Assembly (NCBI RefSeq): GCF_026191675.1
Contig: NZ_JAKRRY010000008.1
Location: forward strand, 93,737-157,736
Origin: Vibrio qingdaonensis
GTDB lineage: Bacteria; Pseudomonadota; Gammaproteobacteria; Enterobacterales; Vibrionaceae
Direction: 5' to 3'
DNA: 64,000 nt
The notes under the pieces: generated by a model
Told to the model about the DNA's origin: nothing
Databases searched by the model: none
Seen by the model: the letters and a program-made list of their open reading frames with translations, nothing else
Position numbers and translations under genes: made by a program
Shown: in pieces, positions 54,175 to 63,804 of the stretch
How the letters are laid out: each line of letters starts with the position of its first letter
How positions within the stretch are numbered: position 1 is the first letter of the stretch

Positions 54175-55833
54175 ATGAGTTTTTTTGAAATACGCACCAG
54201 CGCCTGTAAGGCCCATACTCTTTCTGTGTTAGCGAGCGCCCTATTACTTACCACACCCGCCTTTGCGTCTGCAGCAGAAACCAAGACTTACAGCGAAGTC
54301 ATGGAAAAAGGTCGAGCACTGTTTGACAAATATGGCATCAGTCATGATTTACCAAAGCTAGCAATCAGTTCACTCGTACAGGGCGAACACCTAGTTGAAC
54401 ACGCACATCGTACTCTGCAAATTGGTGATGAAGTTCGTGACTCAAGCGTCTATCTCGTTAAGAACACCGACACTAAAGGCAACATCGATCTTCGTATCAA
54501 ATATAACCCAGAAGAACTGGACGATAACGAAAACCTACTCGATGAAATAGAAGCCTTCACACGCACCGAATATCGTTTACGTGACTATGCAGAAAGCTTT
54601 GATTCATCTTCGGTTCGCGTAAAAGAAATCGACGATAACAAAGTAATCATCAGCTTCGATTATTCGAAGTATGGACTACCTCAAGACATCGCATATTTCC
54701 GTTTTTTGAATGTCAACATTGAGTTAGTCAACGGTGAACCAAAACGCATGCTGATCAGCAATGAAAAGCCGTTTAAACACCACATATACAAGGTAGAAAG
54801 CTATAAGCAAGAGATTGAGTTTCACACTTTACCGTCGGGTAAGTTAGTCATCGCGAGTAAAACAACTGAAGTCGTTGGTACAACCAAGAACAAACCAGTG
54901 AAGATGACAAGCATAATCGAGCCAGTCGCGTTTTATGAAGACGATAACGGCATACAGGTGCTTAACGAAGCAAGGCTTCAAGAAGTATCAGACCCAAGAA
55001 TGTTAGAGGCAAGCGTAAAGCTAGACCGAGTCTTCCCTTTAATGGGTGATATGGTCCGTCGTAAAGGTATCGATATGCCACTTCCATTCGGTGTATCCGT
55101 AGCTTATCGCAACCAAGACATGGACATTCCAATGACTGATTACGTGATTGGTGGTGTGCGCTTGAATGACTTATTTGACCCGGAAGATAGCGTTGCGACG
55201 GTAAAAGCGGAAAGCCTTTCGATACGCGGTGACGTAAATATCCTGCCATTCTGGAATGTATTCGGTTATGTAGGAAAGGTAAACGTTGATGCGAACGTGG
55301 ATGCCTCTTATACCGGCGCAGCAGGTGAATACTTAAGAGACAAGCTCAATGATCGATTTGATGGCGCAGGTGACCTACTTTGTAGCGAAGTTTCAGCTCT
55401 GTGCAACCGTGGTCGTTTAAATGTTCCACTTCATCTCGAGTATGACTTACGCGGTATGGGTACAACACTGTCCGTTGGTTACAAAGAGTTCTTTGCTTCT
55501 GTTACTGGCACTTATTCACAAACCCGTCTTAAAGGATTAGACGACTGGGGCGATGGCATTGTTACGGTTCAACCTATGTTGGGTTACCAATTAGTCGATT
55601 ATCGAGCTCAGTTTTTCGTTGGCGCTGAATATCAAGGTTTAAATTCACGTATGCAAGGCACCGTAAAAACCGATGACATCGAATTTGATTATGACGTTGG
55701 TGTCGACATCGATCAGTGGGCATTCCTCACTGGCGTTAACAAACAGATCGGCAAGCATTACAACATGACTGTGTTGTACAACAAAGGCGAAACTCGTTCG
55801 GCTGTAACGCTGAATCTTGGCTACCGATTCTAG
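54175..55833 (+). CDS. Outer-membrane beta-barrel protein with N-terminal soluble domain, unknown function
   Basis: 552 residues from ATG 54175; an earlier ATG would put 14 residues before the signal peptide. Signal ends near TTPAFASAAE. Residues about 30-300 form a mixed, charged periplasmic domain (GEHLVEHAHRTLQIGDEVRDSS); from about 320 alternating strands follow (FGVSVAYRNQDM, FVGAEYQGLNS) up to the terminal NLGYRF, whose final Phe is the BAM signal. Two cysteines (LCSEVSALC) make a likely loop disulfide. Family not recognised. Head of an envelope cluster with lipoprotein esterase and PLD genes. Confidence 0.8.
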   Translation: MSFFEIRTSACKAHTLSVLASALLLTTPAFASAAETKTYSEVMEKGRALFDKYGISHDLPKLAISSLVQGEHLVEHAHRTLQIGDEVRDSSVYLVKNTDTKGNIDLRIKYNPEELDDNENLLDEIEAFTRTEYRLRDYAESFDSSSVRVKEIDDNKVIISFDYSKYGLPQDIAYFRFLNVNIELVNGEPKRMLISNEKPFKHHIYKVESYKQEIEFHTLPSGKLVIASKTTEVVGTTKNKPVKMTSIIEPVAFYEDDNGIQVLNEARLQEVSDPRMLEASVKLDRVFPLMGDMVRRKGIDMPLPFGVSVAYRNQDMDIPMTDYVIGGVRLNDLFDPEDSVATVKAESLSIRGDVNILPFWNVFGYVGKVNVDANVDASYTGAAGEYLRDKLNDRFDGAGDLLCSEVSALCNRGRLNVPLHLEYDLRGMGTTLSVGYKEFFASVTGTYSQTRLKGLDDWGDGIVTVQPMLGYQLVDYRAQFFVGAEYQGLNSRMQGTVKTDDIEFDYDVGVDIDQWAFLTGVNKQIGKHYNMTVLYNKGETRSAVTLNLGYRF

Positions 55834-55963
55834 TCACCGAACTTTGATTACCAGCCCTGCTCTTAAAGCCAGGTTGTTCTTGATAAGAAACTTTGTAGCT
55901 CTGTTATCTAAGTAGATGACGATGAAACAGACTGCACCGAATACTATTGTGGAAACTCTTTTT

Positions 55964-58048
55964 ATGACTATTGTATACCGTTCAATAATCGCTCTTACAA
56001 TTGCTGCTGCCTTAGCAGGTTGCGATACTGATACTGCCCCTACTGTTCCATTACCAAACGAGCCAGAAGCGTTAATTCCTGCACCTGCTAAACCATTTGA
56101 TGCTCAAATCGGTAACGTAACGATTAAAGCGACCAAAGAAGAACTGGTTGTAACTTCGAATACCGAAGACGACAAACTGGCTTCTGTTGAATCTTTCAAA
56201 GGGATTCAATACGCCGAGGCTCAGCGCTTTGAGCACAGTGAAATTGTAAACCTTGTTGAAGGTGCTTTGGATGCGACTCAGTTTGGTTATGCTTGTCCTC
56301 AACTAAAAACGACATCACAAACGCAAGATGAGAACTGCCTTAACCTCAATATCTGGCGACCAGCAGGCGTAGATTCTGATGCAGATCTACCGGTTTATGT
56401 ATTCATCCACGGTGGTGACTTTGAATATGGCTCAGGTGCTGAGCCTCTGATTCAAGGCGATAATGTTGTGGCTCAAGGTGCTAGTGAAGGCAATCCTTTT
56501 ATCTATGTAAGCTTGAACTACCGTCTTGGTCAGTTAGGTACTCAATGGATTAAAGGCGAGAACCAAGATGGCAACTATGGCTTAGGTGACCAAAAGCGTG
56601 CCTTGAAGTGGGTACACAATAATATCGTTGACTTCGGTGGTAATGCTCAAAACGTGACGGTTATGGGGCAAGGTTCTGGTGCTATGTCTATTGGTTTCTT
56701 ACAGCAAGATGAAGATATCGCAGGTCAATATTTCCAACGAGCCATCATGCAGAGTAACCCTTATGGTTTTGAGTATCCTAGTTATGACGTGGCTAAGGAC
56801 CGCAACAATGACTTTGACGTAGACACTTCGATCGACGAGATCATGACGTCACAAGAAACGGCTTTGAATGGTATTGAACAGCTTAAGAATTGGTTGTTAG
56901 GTTCTTTGCAAATCCCCATTCTGAGCCCAACAGCAGATGAGACTCCAATGTCAAACCTGATGCCTTTTGCTCCATACATATTGTGTGAAAAAACTAGTTT
57001 TCTTGGTAGCTGTAACGAATCAGCAGAATCACCAATGCAAGCAGGATTCTCAGTACCAACTGTCCTAGGTCAAAATGCACATGAAGCGAACAGCTTTGGC
57101 ATGCTCTTTACCGCTACGTTCTTAATTCCGACGGTCATCGAGTTATTAACAAATGATGAAACTGAACTGCTTACTAATGAAGACCCAACAAAGCTTGCTC
57201 TAGCGATAGTTAATTGGTTAGAAGATAAAAACAACATCGTTCTTCTGCAGCAAAAACTATCTGAGCAAGCAAGTGATGAAGTTTCAGCGGAGCTTGTATT
57301 GCCAAGTAGTGCCTACAGTGCAGTAACGGGTTTATTTTATGGTGCCAAACTAGAAGGAGATCTAGTAGAAATGACTAAATGCATTGATACCAATGACATT
57401 ACGGGTACCGTCGGTTGTTTAGTCGACATTGTTGATATCACGAGCCACCAACAAACCCAAGATATTCTAGCTCTAACTGATTTCTACCCTAACTCAGAAT
57501 CTAGCTTAGGTGGCGCTCTTGACAACATGAAGCAATTTAAAACCTTGCTAAATGACACTTTGTTCAATGGTCCAGCTCGTCATATGGCAGCAAACAACGA
57601 AGTAGAAGCAACGCTATACCACTTTGAGCACAAGCCAAGCTTTAACATGTGGAACTACAATACCTTGCCAAATGGTGAGCTATCTATTATCGATTTATTT
57701 AAAACTATTGGTTGTATCAGCGGTGCGTGTAACGGTTCAGAGTTGCCGTTTGTGTTTAACAAAGCCGTGCGTTTTGATGGAAGTGAAGTAAGACCATCAA
57801 GCAAGGATAAAGCACTAATGAACAAAATGTCGCGTCTTTGGTTTAGCGATAAATTGTTCGAAGTCCAACAGTACAGCGACGCTGCCGACAATGTGCTCGT
57901 AATTGATGGTGCAGGTTTCAGCGAAAACAGTACTACCTTAGACTGGGACTATGTCACAAACCCAGGTGTTGACCCTAAGCTTCGTGAAGGTCGCTTAACC
58001 GGTTTAGCAGAGGAAGGCCTTATGCCTTGGCAGTGGTACCTAAACTAA
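55964..58048 (+). CDS. Type-B carboxylesterase lipoprotein
   Basis: 694 residues from ATG 55964; lipobox ALAGC (Cys about 19). Alpha/beta-hydrolase: oxyanion motif FIHGGDFEYGSG, LNLNIWRPAG, nucleophile Ser in VMGQGSGAMS (GxSxG), and late His in a C-terminal TLYHFEHKP-type region. Longer than usual carboxylesterases (about 500-550), with inserts of mainly acidic residues around 400-520. Hydrolyses carboxyl esters at the outer membrane; natural substrate unknown. Preceded by the barrel protein gene by about 130 bases. Confidence 0.85.
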   Translation: MTIVYRSIIALTIAAALAGCDTDTAPTVPLPNEPEALIPAPAKPFDAQIGNVTIKATKEELVVTSNTEDDKLASVESFKGIQYAEAQRFEHSEIVNLVEGALDATQFGYACPQLKTTSQTQDENCLNLNIWRPAGVDSDADLPVYVFIHGGDFEYGSGAEPLIQGDNVVAQGASEGNPFIYVSLNYRLGQLGTQWIKGENQDGNYGLGDQKRALKWVHNNIVDFGGNAQNVTVMGQGSGAMSIGFLQQDEDIAGQYFQRAIMQSNPYGFEYPSYDVAKDRNNDFDVDTSIDEIMTSQETALNGIEQLKNWLLGSLQIPILSPTADETPMSNLMPFAPYILCEKTSFLGSCNESAESPMQAGFSVPTVLGQNAHEANSFGMLFTATFLIPTVIELLTNDETELLTNEDPTKLALAIVNWLEDKNNIVLLQQKLSEQASDEVSAELVLPSSAYSAVTGLFYGAKLEGDLVEMTKCIDTNDITGTVGCLVDIVDITSHQQTQDILALTDFYPNSESSLGGALDNMKQFKTLLNDTLFNGPARHMAANNEVEATLYHFEHKPSFNMWNYNTLPNGELSIIDLFKTIGCISGACNGSELPFVFNKAVRFDGSEVRPSSKDKALMNKMSRLWFSDKLFEVQQYSDAADNVLVIDGAGFSENSTTLDWDYVTNPGVDPKLREGRLTGLAEEGLMPWQWYLN

Positions 58049-58073
58049 ACATTCTCAACACACTTCCTACTTT

Positions 58074-58097
58074 ACGGCCAGCTCGCTGGCCGTTTTT
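58074..58097 (+). terminator. Terminator between esterase and phospholipase D-like genes
   Basis: 9-bp stem ACGGCCAGC/GCTGGCCGT with a very short loop and T5. It would end or damp the transcript ahead of the PLD-like gene. Confidence 0.8.
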
Positions 58098-58130
58098 ATA
58101 TTCAAATTTTACGTTCAAACGCAGGTAGTT

Positions 58131-59588
58131 ATGACACTTAGCAAACTAAAAACCGTATGCACAATGATGTTGATTACTGTGGTCACAGGCTGCGCCCAAC
58201 CATACCCCGATGTTGAACCTGACTTTGAAGCAAACTGGCAAAGCACAGAACATCACACTGAGGTGTACCTGATCCCGACTGCACCAGAGGCCTTTGCTCG
58301 CCGTATCGAGCTCGTTCGCCAAGCACAACACTCAATTGATATGACCTACTTCTCTTGGGAGCGTGACACGCTTGGATTGATGCTTCTAAACGAGCTCAAG
58401 CAAGCGGCGGATCGTGAGGTTCATGTCCGACTGACCTTAGATGACCTACTGGTTTTTAATGATAAGTGGTTAGCGGAATTAGACTCACACCCCAATATTG
58501 AGATTCGACTGTTCAACCCTTTTGAATCACGTAAAGCTGGCTGGATTGGTCGTGCGTTCAACTTCTCCACTCATCAAAAACAACTGGATAATCGGCTTCA
58601 CGAGAAGTACTTCAATGTTGATCATCACTCGATGATTTTAGGCGGAAGAAACATCGGCAATGATTACTTTGGCTATAGCGAGAATGCCAATTTCTTTGAT
58701 ATGGACGTTTTGTTTCGAGGTGATGTAATCGCGTCTTTCGACAACAATTACCAAACACTTTGGGAAAGCCAATATGTCGTGCCAATTCAAAAGCGAATCA
58801 AAGTCAAAGAACAAGGCCAATACAAAGCGTTTACCAAGGCTATAAATAAAGGTGAGAAGAATAAAAAGCCGATCACTTTCGATGTTGAGCTACAGATAAA
58901 TCACTTGAACGAACCAAGATTTATTAAAGCATCGGTAACGCCTTTATTTGATTCATTAGAGAAGCTCAATGACAACAAGCCCTACTTTCGTCAGCGTACA
59001 GAGCATTTAATGAAGCAGAAAGTACCGACACCTTCTAAGGCTATGATTTCTACGCCTTACATGGTGCCAAGCGATAACCAGTTTGTATTCATCGATGCAC
59101 TTAAAGAGCACCAAGCCGAAGTCACCTTGCTGACGAATTCATCGGCGTCTAATGATTCGGGTTTTGTTCCTGCGTATTACGAAAAACACCGTGAGACTCT
59201 ACTCGACAAAGGCATAAGTATCTACGAGTACAAAAGCCAAGCTATCAATGATGACCACTACTTTCATGTTGATACCTACTACCACAACAAGACTGTAATT
59301 TTAGATGAGCGTGTAACCTATATTGGTTCTTCTAACTTCGACCCAAGATCAGACTTTCTCAACGTTGAGTTTGGTGTGTTGATTGACAGTGAAGAGTTTG
59401 CGAAGCAAGTGACACACTACTTAACGCATCAGAAAGAGGATTTGTTCTGGGCCGTGTCGCGAGAACAATCAGGTGAGACGAGCTGGGCTTCAGGGGATCA
59501 AGTCCATACAAAGGATCCGAACTACAGTTCGTGGAACAAGGTGCCGGATTGGTTATTTCGAAAAATGAATGGCGAGTTCGAGCTTTAA
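58131..59588 (+). CDS. Phospholipase D-like lipoprotein
   Basis: 485 residues. Lipobox VVTGC (Cys about 21). Two HKD motifs: HEKYFNVD in RLHEKYFNVDHHSMILGG and HNKTVILD in YYHNKTVILDERVTYIGSSN, each followed by the family's G-S/G-R-N. Resembles cardiolipin-synthase/YmdC-type PLD proteins. Acts on a phosphodiester at the outer membrane or periplasm; substrate unknown. Own promoter likely because a terminator precedes it. Confidence 0.88.
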   Translation: MTLSKLKTVCTMMLITVVTGCAQPYPDVEPDFEANWQSTEHHTEVYLIPTAPEAFARRIELVRQAQHSIDMTYFSWERDTLGLMLLNELKQAADREVHVRLTLDDLLVFNDKWLAELDSHPNIEIRLFNPFESRKAGWIGRAFNFSTHQKQLDNRLHEKYFNVDHHSMILGGRNIGNDYFGYSENANFFDMDVLFRGDVIASFDNNYQTLWESQYVVPIQKRIKVKEQGQYKAFTKAINKGEKNKKPITFDVELQINHLNEPRFIKASVTPLFDSLEKLNDNKPYFRQRTEHLMKQKVPTPSKAMISTPYMVPSDNQFVFIDALKEHQAEVTLLTNSSASNDSGFVPAYYEKHRETLLDKGISIYEYKSQAINDDHYFHVDTYYHNKTVILDERVTYIGSSNFDPRSDFLNVEFGVLIDSEEFAKQVTHYLTHQKEDLFWAVSREQSGETSWASGDQVHTKDPNYSSWNKVPDWLFRKMNGEFEL

Positions 59589-59646
59589 GTGTCGAGCTTC
59601 GAATTTTCACTTTTAATTTTTAATCTTTCACCAATCCAAATGCAAA

Positions 59647-59669
59647 AAAGCCGCGTAATTCGCGGCTTT
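59647..59669. terminator. Bidirectional terminator
   Basis: 9-bp perfect stem AAAGCCGCG/CGCGGCTTT with a 5-nt loop between convergent PLD-like and racemase-like genes. Confidence 0.8.
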
Positions 59670-59697
59670 CTCATGTTTCAAATAGACGTATCTGAGC

Positions 59698-60579
59698 CTA
59701 CAGACGGTAGGTCATCGCTCTCTTGGCTACGTAATTCACCATATCTAACGTTGTATAAATCGAATCGACATCGTTAATGTCGTAATCCACATGTCCACGC
59801 TCAACATACTGCTCAGCGAGACGATAAACATCAACGACACGCTCAGCTACGGCTTCCATAGGATCAATAAAAGTGACTGTTGGAAATGCCGTTTCAAGTT
59901 GCTTTCTAACCAAAGGAAGTTCCGTACACCCCAAAATAACCGTGTTAACGCCCTTCTCTACGATACTTTGAACCGCAACAGCTAAAAGTGCCGCATTACG
60001 GTCAAACTTGCCCGCTTTAATGCCGTTGGTTTCTCGGATTGCTTGTCCACACGCAGTCATCTCGCCCGTTACTTCGCCATAGATAGCGCTATGAACGTTA
60101 TGTTCTTGCTCAAAAGAATCTGGCTTAACGAATACCAGATTGGCGTTAGTTAGGTAACGGTCATAGATTCCCGAATTGTATGTGCCGTTAGTACATAAAA
60201 TACCGACAATAGATTCAGGATTCTGCTCTTTGATTTGATCAACCGTAGTTTGAAGCATATCGACGATATAAACATTGGTATGCTTTTGAACTTCAGGTCT
60301 GAAATAATGAGCGGTGTTGCAGGTCATAACGCCAAATTGAACGTTGGCGTGTTCTAAAATGCACGCGGATTCAATTAGCTCTGGAACAGGGTCGATACCG
60401 CCTTCGTTAATTGCTTCAGAGCGGTCTGGGATATCTGAATTTTTAACCACAATCATGGCCATGTGGTCTTGGTCTTTAAGCGCGCCGTGTTCAATCTCTT
60501 TCTTAGCGACGATATCTTGGAACAGAGCATCCGCTTCAGGGCCCATGTTACCAAATACACCAAATCGTACCTTTTTCAT
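59698..60579 (-). CDS. Aspartate/glutamate racemase-family protein
   Basis: 293 residues from ATG 60579 (AAAGG in front); the frame runs 27 codons further but with no start context. FGVFGNMGPEAD opening; the two catalytic cysteines are in VMTCNTAHYF and ILGCTELPLV. Interconverts L- and D-acidic amino acids without cofactor, or a related hydantoin/maleate reaction. Longer than typical aspartate racemase by about 50 residues (C-terminal helix DYDINDVDSIYTTLDM). Confidence 0.87.
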   Translation of the reverse strand: MKKVRFGVFGNMGPEADALFQDIVAKKEIEHGALKDQDHMAMIVVKNSDIPDRSEAINEGGIDPVPELIESACILEHANVQFGVMTCNTAHYFRPEVQKHTNVYIVDMLQTTVDQIKEQNPESIVGILCTNGTYNSGIYDRYLTNANLVFVKPDSFEQEHNVHSAIYGEVTGEMTACGQAIRETNGIKAGKFDRNAALLAVAVQSIVEKGVNTVILGCTELPLVRKQLETAFPTVTFIDPMEAVAERVVDVYRLAEQYVERGHVDYDINDVDSIYTTLDMVNYVAKRAMTYRL

Positions 60580-60690
60580 TGTGTTTACCTTTGTGTTTGC
60601 TAGAGCACAAAGGTTATTACGCTCTGTCGATTTGCTTGAATCCCATTGGATGGATCGCATCCTCGCGAGAGCTTAAACAACGTACAAATA

Positions 60691-62397
60691 TTAGAATTGA
60701 GTCCCTAAAGAAAAGTGAATACGAAACTCATCGCCTTGAGGCGCATCTAAACCGTAAGCAAAATCGAGTTTCACAGGCACCAATTGCGAGTTCCAAATCA
60801 GACTAAGGCCTGTGCCGCGCTTCCAATCCGCTTCATCATCAAACGCATCACCAACATCCAGAAATGCACCCATCCAGATCGAGCGGTAAACCTGATGCTG
60901 GTACTCAAGCCCTGCTGTTAGCATATAGCGTGCACCTGTTAATTCACCGTTGTCATCTTTTGGAGAAATCGATTCATAACCATAGCCTCGTATGCTCCCA
61001 TCGCCACCAGCAAAATAACGCAGTGACGATGGCACATCCGACAACGATTTAGCTATGTTAACGCCGACATTTGAACGGAAATGAAGCTTCTGGCTTTCGC
61101 TAATGTCCCACGAAAGTACACTGTTTCCTTCCAACCGCAACAACCTTGAATCAGAGAACAAACTAGGGTCAGAATACTCAACAGAATAGATGTGTCGATG
61201 ATTGAGCTCCAATTGATCATTTTTACGATCAACCTGTGAAAAACTGATACCAGGTAACAGTAATTGCGATTGGTCTTCCTCAGAGGCCTGACGGTACTGT
61301 TCATGCAAGTATTTGACGTAAATGGTACTTTGCCAATCGCTGTCTAATTGCCAGTAACGTTGAAACTTAAGATCGTTTGAAAAGCTACTGGTGTCTCGAT
61401 GATCAATTCGTTTCGATTCAAACTGAATACCAAAGTAATCGGTCGTGACTTTCTCTGTAGGGATTTTGTACCCTAATTGCAGTGATTGCTCTTGTTCAGA
61501 CAAATATGCCTGTGTTTCAAAGCTGTGTCCTCTTCGGTTATACCAAGGCTTTGACCAGTTTAAAGACGCTCTTAAACCGAGATCGGTAGAGTAACCGCCA
61601 CCCACTTGCACAATGTTACGAGAGCTTGGTTCAGCAATGATTTCGATTGGCACTTTTAGATTGTCATCAAGATGATTAAAGTCACCGTGTACCACGACAC
61701 TGCGAAACCACTGAGTTTCAAACAAGTCAGACTGCAGCTCGCCCAACTTTATCGTGTCAAAGTCGTCCCCTTGTTTGAATGTGGGAATTTTCTCGATACG
61801 CGCAGGTTCAACACCATCATCAGGAATGCTGATAGCGCCAAACTTGTAGCGTGGGCCACTTGAAAAATGCAGGTGAATATTGGCGATGTTTTCGCTAGGA
61901 ATCACTTCGATCATAGACTCGACAAACCTACCGTCGAAATAGCCTTTACGCTTTGCCAAAGAGAAGATCGCCCGTTTAGTTTGGTCGTATTCTTGATGAG
62001 ATAATGGTGAGCCTGAATCTAACTGACTTTGCGTGAGTATTTTGATGAACTCTTCATCTTCAGTCGCTTCACCTGTGACTTTTACGACCGATTCTGCAAT
62101 GTACATGACAGGGCCAGAATCGACGCTTAAGGTGAGGTTATCGCTGTCATCAAGTTCAATAGCTATCTGAGGATGATAGTAGCCATAAGGGTTGAGCGCG
62201 TCTTGAACCCGTTTCAATAATTTAGTATGTGATAGCTGTGCGGTTGGGACATCAACCAAAGGTTCTAAGTGCAACTCTACATTTTCAGTGAGAGTTTTGC
62301 TCAGCCCTTTAATATTGAAGTCTGCACCTATCGCTGCGGGGTGAGTAACCATGAAGAGTGAAGCTACCAATATTACTTGTTTAATCGAGGTCTTCAC
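60691..62397 (-). CDS. TamA-like Omp85 outer-membrane protein
   Basis: 568 residues from GTG 62397; a TTG at 62439 is possible. Signal up to about HPAAIGA. Three POTRA domains (about 20-260), then a 16-strand barrel with the Omp85 lid-lock region RYFAGGDGSIRGYGYESISP and terminal SLGTQF. Fits TamA in length and layout. No tamB follows; the racemase-like gene comes next, so it may be a second TamA paralogue with another task. Confidence 0.88.
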   Translation of the reverse strand: MKTSIKQVILVASLFMVTHPAAIGADFNIKGLSKTLTENVELHLEPLVDVPTAQLSHTKLLKRVQDALNPYGYYHPQIAIELDDSDNLTLSVDSGPVMYIAESVVKVTGEATEDEEFIKILTQSQLDSGSPLSHQEYDQTKRAIFSLAKRKGYFDGRFVESMIEVIPSENIANIHLHFSSGPRYKFGAISIPDDGVEPARIEKIPTFKQGDDFDTIKLGELQSDLFETQWFRSVVVHGDFNHLDDNLKVPIEIIAEPSSRNIVQVGGGYSTDLGLRASLNWSKPWYNRRGHSFETQAYLSEQEQSLQLGYKIPTEKVTTDYFGIQFESKRIDHRDTSSFSNDLKFQRYWQLDSDWQSTIYVKYLHEQYRQASEEDQSQLLLPGISFSQVDRKNDQLELNHRHIYSVEYSDPSLFSDSRLLRLEGNSVLSWDISESQKLHFRSNVGVNIAKSLSDVPSSLRYFAGGDGSIRGYGYESISPKDDNGELTGARYMLTAGLEYQHQVYRSIWMGAFLDVGDAFDDEADWKRGTGLSLIWNSQLVPVKLDFAYGLDAPQGDEFRIHFSLGTQF

Positions 62398-62557
62398 GCC
62401 GTTACCCAGTTGCTTAAAACCAAGACAGGTTATGAGCAAAACATGAAATCGTAGAATCTCTTATGGAGGATCTCGCCCTACAAACTGACAATCCGTACCC
62501 TAAGTGATGGTAAAATTACTTATACAGTGACCTAACCCCTTATGAGAGAACACAAAC

Positions 62558-62580
62558 AAGGCGCTAAATTAGCGCCTTTT
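62558..62580. terminator. Terminator between two Omp85 genes
   Basis: 8-bp stem AAGGCGCT/AGCGCCTT with a 5-nt loop; T4 on the plus strand and TTT-poor on the minus strand. Ends the shorter Omp85 gene. Confidence 0.7.
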
Positions 62581-62610
62581 AAATGGAAAAAACCAAACTA
62601 CTCTGTTTGT

Positions 62611-63762
62611 TTAGAATCCACTGCCTACATTAAAGTAAACGGCACTTTCTTCATGGCTTTGCGCGTAGTCCATTCCAAGGTGTAAACCGTAACGTCTTGC
62701 GATTTGGTATCGGAACCCCACACCTCCAGCATTGATGGTGCTATCGTGACTTACGATGTTATCTTGCTTTGCAGTACCAGAACCGTAGAACCCAGACACC
62801 TTCCAACGATGATTAATGCTATACGTGAGTTGCCCTTGTATTGTTTCAATTTCATCACCTTGGTAGCGGTAAGAAGACACTCCGCGTAAAGACACATACG
62901 GCTTCGCTGTTGGGGAGACAAGCCGATCTTGTTGGTCGAAGTTTTGATAATTCGCGGCTAACCCTAGCATCCATTTCTGAGTGATTGGGATATAGGCTTC
63001 GCCATCTATGTTCAAATTTCGGTAATTGTAATCACTGCCAATCGCATCGTCGTACACCATGTAATCTGCAGACAATTTGTAACCTTTGGTTGGATAAAAT
63101 AGATTATCTCTTGTGTCATATTCAGCTTCCAAACCTAGACCAGAAGTAACCGATTCATTACCTAAAATTCGGTCTAAAACCGTATTATCAAATTCAATCT
63201 CAGACTTAGCTAGTAACTGTTTTATCCCCAACATCCAAGGCGACTGTCCGATCCTAAATTGTACCTTTTGTGAAAGAACGGCCACTGAAGTTGATGTACC
63301 TATTCTAAGATCATGGTCTATCGGTCCCCAGTTAATTGATGTGTACAAATCCAAATTCGCAACACCAAAGCCACCACCACCTGTATAACGGATAGAGTCA
63401 TTCATCCATGAACGTCTGTGACCACCAAAAACAAACCAAGTCTCGTTTTCTGTACCTACCGCCCCAACCACTGACATTGCAGAAGGAACAAGCTGCGCAC
63501 CACCATCAATAGCAGATAGCGCTGCCTGCTTTCGTTGTCGCTTTTCTTCATCTGTCTCGTGTAAAAACAAGCCAGCTACACCGCCACCGTAACCTACTGC
63601 AGGTTCGGTAATCAAAATCGGAATAGGCAAAAAGCCATGGGCATTTTCTGCAAGGTGATGCCCCATATCAAATTGACCATCAACAGGATCATAAAACGAT
63701 GCTAAAGAAGAAGTGGTAAACAGAGAGCAGGAAAGAAGAACAAAGCCGCCGTAGCGAGTCAT
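62611..63762 (-). CDS. Short Omp85/surface-antigen D15-type outer-membrane protein
   Basis: 383 residues from ATG 63762 (GAGG before it); a terminator hairpin lies just upstream, which rules out the longer frame. Signal MTRYGGFVLLSCSLFTTSSLAS. No POTRA domains; barrel from about residue 40 with TEPAVGYGGGVAGLFLH, GLEAEYDTRDNLFYPTKGYKLS and final NVGSGF. Belongs to the POTRA-less BamA/TamA-related families sometimes found with patatin or phospholipase genes; partner not in view. Confidence 0.85.
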   Translation of the reverse strand: MTRYGGFVLLSCSLFTTSSLASFYDPVDGQFDMGHHLAENAHGFLPIPILITEPAVGYGGGVAGLFLHETDEEKRQRKQAALSAIDGGAQLVPSAMSVVGAVGTENETWFVFGGHRRSWMNDSIRYTGGGGFGVANLDLYTSINWGPIDHDLRIGTSTSVAVLSQKVQFRIGQSPWMLGIKQLLAKSEIEFDNTVLDRILGNESVTSGLGLEAEYDTRDNLFYPTKGYKLSADYMVYDDAIGSDYNYRNLNIDGEAYIPITQKWMLGLAANYQNFDQQDRLVSPTAKPYVSLRGVSSYRYQGDEIETIQGQLTYSINHRWKVSGFYGSGTAKQDNIVSHDSTINAGGVGFRYQIARRYGLHLGMDYAQSHEESAVYFNVGSGF

Positions 63763-63782
63763 AAGATTGGCCTCATAAAAAA

Positions 63783-63804
63783 GGCCGGGCAATGAAACCC
63801 GGCC
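63783..63804 (-). terminator. Terminator upstream of the D15-type gene
   Basis: 7-bp GC-rich stem (GGCCGGG/CCCGGCC), 8-nt loop, followed on the minus strand by T6. It ends a transcript coming from the right or acts as leader attenuator of the D15-type gene. Confidence 0.8.
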
